From: Candidatus Nanopelagicales bacterium
Lineage (GTDB): Bacteria > Actinomycetota > Actinomycetes > S36-B12 > UBA10799
Reading direction: 5' to 3'
NCBI GenBank assembly: GCA_030699055.1
Contig: JAUYKX010000350.1
Location: 1 to 11,425, forward strand
Length of the DNA: 11,425 bases
Position 1 is the first letter of the stretch. Every line of letters begins with the position of its first letter. Below, piece by piece: positions 8,857-11,425 of this stretch. A model generated the notes under the pieces. That model had not been told where the DNA came from and searched no databases. It saw only the letters and a program-made list of their open reading frames with translations. The position numbers and the translations under genes were made by a program.

Positions 8857-10389
8857 ATGACGAAGACATCGACCCCGGACCTTGGCGGGTCCGCTGAAGG
8901 TCATTTGACTCGCCTCAGTGCCGCCGATTTGGGCGCGGCGATTTCCGCTGGCGAGATCACGTCCGAGGAAATCACCGCCGCCTGCCTGGACCGGATTGCG
9001 GCCACCGACGATCGGGTGCATGCGTTCCTGCACGTCGCCTCTGAGGCCGCTCTCAAACGGGCCCGGGCCATTGACCAGTCCCTCGCTGAGGGGCGATCGT
9101 TTGGCCCGCTGGCGGGCATTCCGGTGGCGTTGAAGGATGTGTTCGCTCAGCGTGGCGTGCCCACCACGTGCGGGTCGCGGATTCTTGCCGATTGGCGTCC
9201 GCCTTACGACGCGACTGTCGTTCGTCGCCTGGAAGACGCCGGCTGCGTGATTCTCGGCAAGACCAACCTGGACGAGTTCGCCATGGGCTCGTCCACCGAA
9301 CACTCGGCCTTCGGTCCGACGCGCAACCCGTGGGACCTCACCCGAGTGCCTGGTGGATCCGGGGGTGGTTCCGCCGCGGCGGTGGCGGCCTTCCAGGCTC
9401 CGTTGGCTGTGGGGACCGACACCGGTGGGTCGATTCGTCAGCCCGCCGCCGTTACCGGAACGGTCGGAGTCAAGCCGACCTACGGTGGCGTGTCCCGGTT
9501 CGGCCTCGTCGCCCTGGCCTCGTCGCTCGATCAGGCCGGCCCGTGTGCGCGCACAGTGCTGGACGCGGCCATGTTGCATGCCGCTCTCGGCGGGCACGAT
9601 CCGTTGGATTCGACGAGTTTGCCTGAGCCAGTGCCACCAGTTGTGGAGGCGGCGCGGCGGGCGGATGTTCGCGGAATGCGCATCGGTCTGGTCCGCGAGC
9701 TACAGGGAGACGGATACCAACCCGGAGTACTCAGGCGGTTCGAGGAAGCGGTAGCAGTTCTCACGGACCTCGGTGCTCGGGTCACAGAGGTCTCGTGTCC
9801 TCACTTTGAGTACGCCCTGGCCGCTTACTACCTGATCCTGCCAAGTGAGTGCTCGTCCAATCTGGCCCGTTTCGACGGTATGCGCTTCGGCCTGCGGGTC
9901 GGAGATGACGGGGAGGCGACGGCAGAGCGGGTGATGGCCCTGACTCGGGCTGCCGGTTTCGGCGCCGAGGCCAAACGCCGGATCATGTTGGGTACTTATG
10001 CCTTGTCCAGCGGCTACTACGACCAGTACTACGGCCAGGCTCAGCGGGTCAGGACTTTGATCGCCCAGGATTTCGCCGACGCCTTCGAGCAGGTTGACGT
10101 ATTGGTGTCGCCGACCACACCGACGACAGCTTTCGAGTTGGGGGAGAAGGTGGACGATCCGGTAGCCATGTATCTCAACGACGTGGCGACCATTCCGGTG
10201 AATCTGGCCGGCAACTGCGCGATGAGCCTGCCGATCGGATTAGCCGACGAAGACGGCTTGCCGGTCGGGTTCCAGATCATGGCCCCGGCCCAGGCTGACG
10301 ACCGGCTGTATCGGGTGGGCGGGGCACTGGAAGCGGCTTTGGTCGATCGTTGGGGGCACCACTTGATCGAGGAGGCACCGCAGCCGTGA
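8857..10389 (+). CDS. gatA: Asp-tRNA(Asn)/Glu-tRNA(Gln) amidotransferase subunit A (amidase)
   Basis: GatA hydrolyses glutamine and passes ammonia through a tunnel to GatB, which converts Glu-tRNA(Gln) to Gln-tRNA(Gln), and Asp-tRNA(Asn) to Asn-tRNA(Asn) where needed. The 510-residue protein shows the complete amidase-signature triad: K93 (ALKD), cis-Ser S168 in [14 protein letters not shown], and nucleophile S192 in [10 protein letters not shown]. The spacings of 75 and 24 residues equal those of the Staphylococcus aureus enzyme (K79, S154, S178). Other family blocks are [36 protein letters not shown], the [22 protein letters not shown] segment and the C-terminal [13 protein letters not shown]. 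Length is normal (about 485-510). The ATG lies five bases after the gatC stop, with GAGG inside the end of gatC as a possible ribosome site. The stop overlaps the gatB start. Confidence 0.98.
   Translation: MTKTSTPDLGGSAEGHLTRLSAADLGAAISAGEITSEEITAACLDRIAATDDRVHAFLHVASEAALKRARAIDQSLAEGRSFGPLAGIPVALKDVFAQRGVPTTCGSRILADWRPPYDATVVRRLEDAGCVILGKTNLDEFAMGSSTEHSAFGPTRNPWDLTRVPGGSGGGSAAAVAAFQAPLAVGTDTGGSIRQPAAVTGTVGVKPTYGGVSRFGLVALASSLDQAGPCARTVLDAAMLHAALGGHDPLDSTSLPEPVPPVVEAARRADVRGMRIGLVRELQGDGYQPGVLRRFEEAVAVLTDLGARVTEVSCPHFEYALAAYYLILPSECSSNLARFDGMRFGLRVGDDGEATAERVMALTRAAGFGAEAKRRIMLGTYALSSGYYDQYYGQAQRVRTLIAQDFADAFEQVDVLVSPTTPTTAFELGEKVDDPVAMYLNDVATIPVNLAGNCAMSLPIGLADEDGLPVGFQIMAPAQADDRLYRVGGALEAALVDRWGHHLIEEAPQP
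10369..10375 (+). promoter_or_regulatory. Ribosome binding site of gatB inside the end of gatA
   Basis: GAGGAGG ends ten bases before the GTG at 10386. Together with the GTGA overlap it supports that codon as the gatB start and suggests coupled synthesis of the GatA and GatB subunits. Confidence 0.6.
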
Positions 10390-11425
10390 TCCCGGAAACC
10401 ACTGCTGCTGATCGGGCTGCTGATCGGGCCGGACGGATCGAGCCCAACCCGATTCCCTTCGCCGAGGCCCTGGTTCGCTACGAGCCGGTCATGGGGTTCG
10501 AAGTGCATGTCGAGTTGTCCACGCGGTCGAAAATGTTCTGCGGCTGCCCGACTGAATTCGGCGCCGAGCCCAACACCCAGGTATGCCCCACCTGCCTGGG
10601 CCTGCCTGGCTCCCTGCCGGTAATCAATGCCGTCGCGGTCGAATCAACGATCATGATTGGCCTGGCCCTGAACTGCTCGATCGCGCCGGTTTCGCAGATG
10701 GCGAGGAAGAATTACTTCTATCCGGACATGCCGAAGGATTACCAAATCAGCCAGTACGACGAGCCGATCTGCGTCGATGGATTTCTCGACGTCGATTATG
10801 TGGACGCGGCCGGCGAGGCCCGAAGTGTTTGCGTCGGCATCGAACGGGTTCACATGGAGGAGGACACCGGCAAGCTCTCCCATGCCGGCGGAGACACTGG
10901 TCGGATTCACGGCGCCGACTACTCCCTGGTCGACTACAACCGCTCCGGCGTTCCCTTGATCGAGATAGTCACCAAGCCGATTCCCGGCACGGGGTTCGAT
11001 GCTCCTCTGGTTGCCCGGGCCTACGTCACCGCGCTGCGGGAGCTGATCCGCGGACTCGGCGTATCCGATGTCCGGATGGAGCAAGGGTCGTTGCGGTGTG
11101 ACGCGAATGTTTCGATCGCCCCGATCGGGTCGGGACCGGATTCCTGGGGCAAACGCACGGAGACCAAGAACGTCAATTCGTTGCGGTCCGTCGAAAGGGC
11201 CGTGCGCTCGGAGATTGAGCGGCAAGCTGCCCGCTTGGACGCGGGTCTACCGGTTTCGCAGGAAACTCGCCACTTCCACGAAAACACGGGGACGAGCACG
11301 TCTGGCCGCTCCAAGGAGGAAGCCGAGGACTATCGCTATTTCCCCGAACCGGATCTGGTGCCGGTGGCGGCGACCGCAGAGTTGGTGGATCGTGTGCGGG
11401 CCAGGCTGCCTGAGTTGCCTGCGGA
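10386..11425 (+). CDS. gatB: Asp-tRNA(Asn)/Glu-tRNA(Gln) amidotransferase subunit B, C-terminus cut by window edge
   Basis: GatB binds the misacylated tRNA, phosphorylates the side-chain carboxylate with ATP and completes amidation with ammonia from GatA. The frame stays open to the last base, giving 346 of the roughly 475-500 residues normally found. Visible signatures are [12 protein letters not shown] (35-46), the zinc-finger cysteines C52, C54, C67 and C70 (FCGCPTEFG and CPTCLGLPG), [19 protein letters not shown] (107-125), [11 protein letters not shown] (153-163), [16 protein letters not shown] (183-198), [13 protein letters not shown] (231-243), [10 protein letters not shown] (256-265) and [19 protein letters not shown] (306-324). 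The missing part holds the rest of the cradle domain and the helical plus YqeY-like tail. The GTG start overlaps the gatA TGA as GTGA. Residues 7-14 are a duplicated AADR coming from a perfect 12-bp tandem repeat in the poorly conserved N-terminal extension. Confidence 0.97.
   Translation, partial: MIPETTAADRAADRAGRIEPNPIPFAEALVRYEPVMGFEVHVELSTRSKMFCGCPTEFGAEPNTQVCPTCLGLPGSLPVINAVAVESTIMIGLALNCSIAPVSQMARKNYFYPDMPKDYQISQYDEPICVDGFLDVDYVDAAGEARSVCVGIERVHMEEDTGKLSHAGGDTGRIHGADYSLVDYNRSGVPLIEIVTKPIPGTGFDAPLVARAYVTALRELIRGLGVSDVRMEQGSLRCDANVSIAPIGSGPDSWGKRTETKNVNSLRSVERAVRSEIERQAARLDAGLPVSQETRHFHENTGTSTSGRSKEEAEDYRYFPEPDLVPVAATAELVDRVRARLPELPA
10404..10427 (+). repeat. Perfect 12-bp tandem duplication in gatB
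   Basis: GCTGCTGATCGG occurs twice in direct succession, in frame, encoding AADR-AADR at residues 7-14 of GatB. It lies before the conserved [13 protein letters not shown] core, so a length change here should be harmless. It probably arose by replication slippage. Confidence 0.85.

Noticed and set aside
8542..9597. 351-codon minus-strand open frame over gatC and gatA
   Set aside because: Both sense-strand genes are unmistakable. The antisense frame has no motif and spans two genes and their junction.
10644..11225. Minus-strand open frame over gatB
   Set aside because: It is antisense to the conserved GatB core, which carries all expected signatures.

Overview
The window comes from a high-GC actinomycete-type chromosome. 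GTG starts are frequent, stop/start overlaps of the GTGA kind join genes, and the block MetE-like protein, ligA, gatC, gatA, gatB resembles the arrangement around Rv3015c-Rv3009c in Mycobacterium tuberculosis (recalled, not searched). No genus can be named from the sequence alone. No tRNA, rRNA, CRISPR array, insertion sequence or integrase is visible, and almost all of the DNA is coding. The longest non-coding stretches are about 166 bp (6316-6481), 137 bp (4020-4156) and 72 bp (7508-7579).

Layout. At the left edge a minus-strand TRIC/UPF0126 membrane protein runs off the window. It diverges, through a very compact promoter region with back-to-back -10-like boxes, from a short MetE-like methyltransferase domain protein. 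The stop codon of that gene overlaps the start of ligA (NAD-dependent DNA ligase), so the two are probably co-transcribed. After 137 bp comes a PLP-dependent lyase closely resembling sphingosine-1-phosphate lyase, with a strong ribosome binding site. It converges on a minus-strand DMT/NIPA-type transporter. That transporter diverges from a CorA-type divalent-metal channel, and the shared control region holds an imperfect hairpin. A membrane-anchored endonuclease/exonuclease/phosphatase-fold protein follows.

The right end is the gatC-gatA-gatB operon for the heterotrimeric amidotransferase that makes Gln-tRNA(Gln) and/or Asn-tRNA(Asn). gatB is cut by the window edge. Its 346 visible residues carry the expected motifs.

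Annotation is secure for ligA, gatC, gatA, gatB and corA. Family membership is good for the lyase, the EEP-fold protein, the TRIC protein, the transporter and the MetE-like protein, but substrates are unknown. I see no convincing new multi-gene defence or mobile system. The most notable points are the lyase gene set between housekeeping genes, an extra charged helical segment inside the ligase adenylation domain, the divergent pair of likely Mg2+ transport genes, and several promoters that look leaderless (TANNNT box, six bases, GTG).
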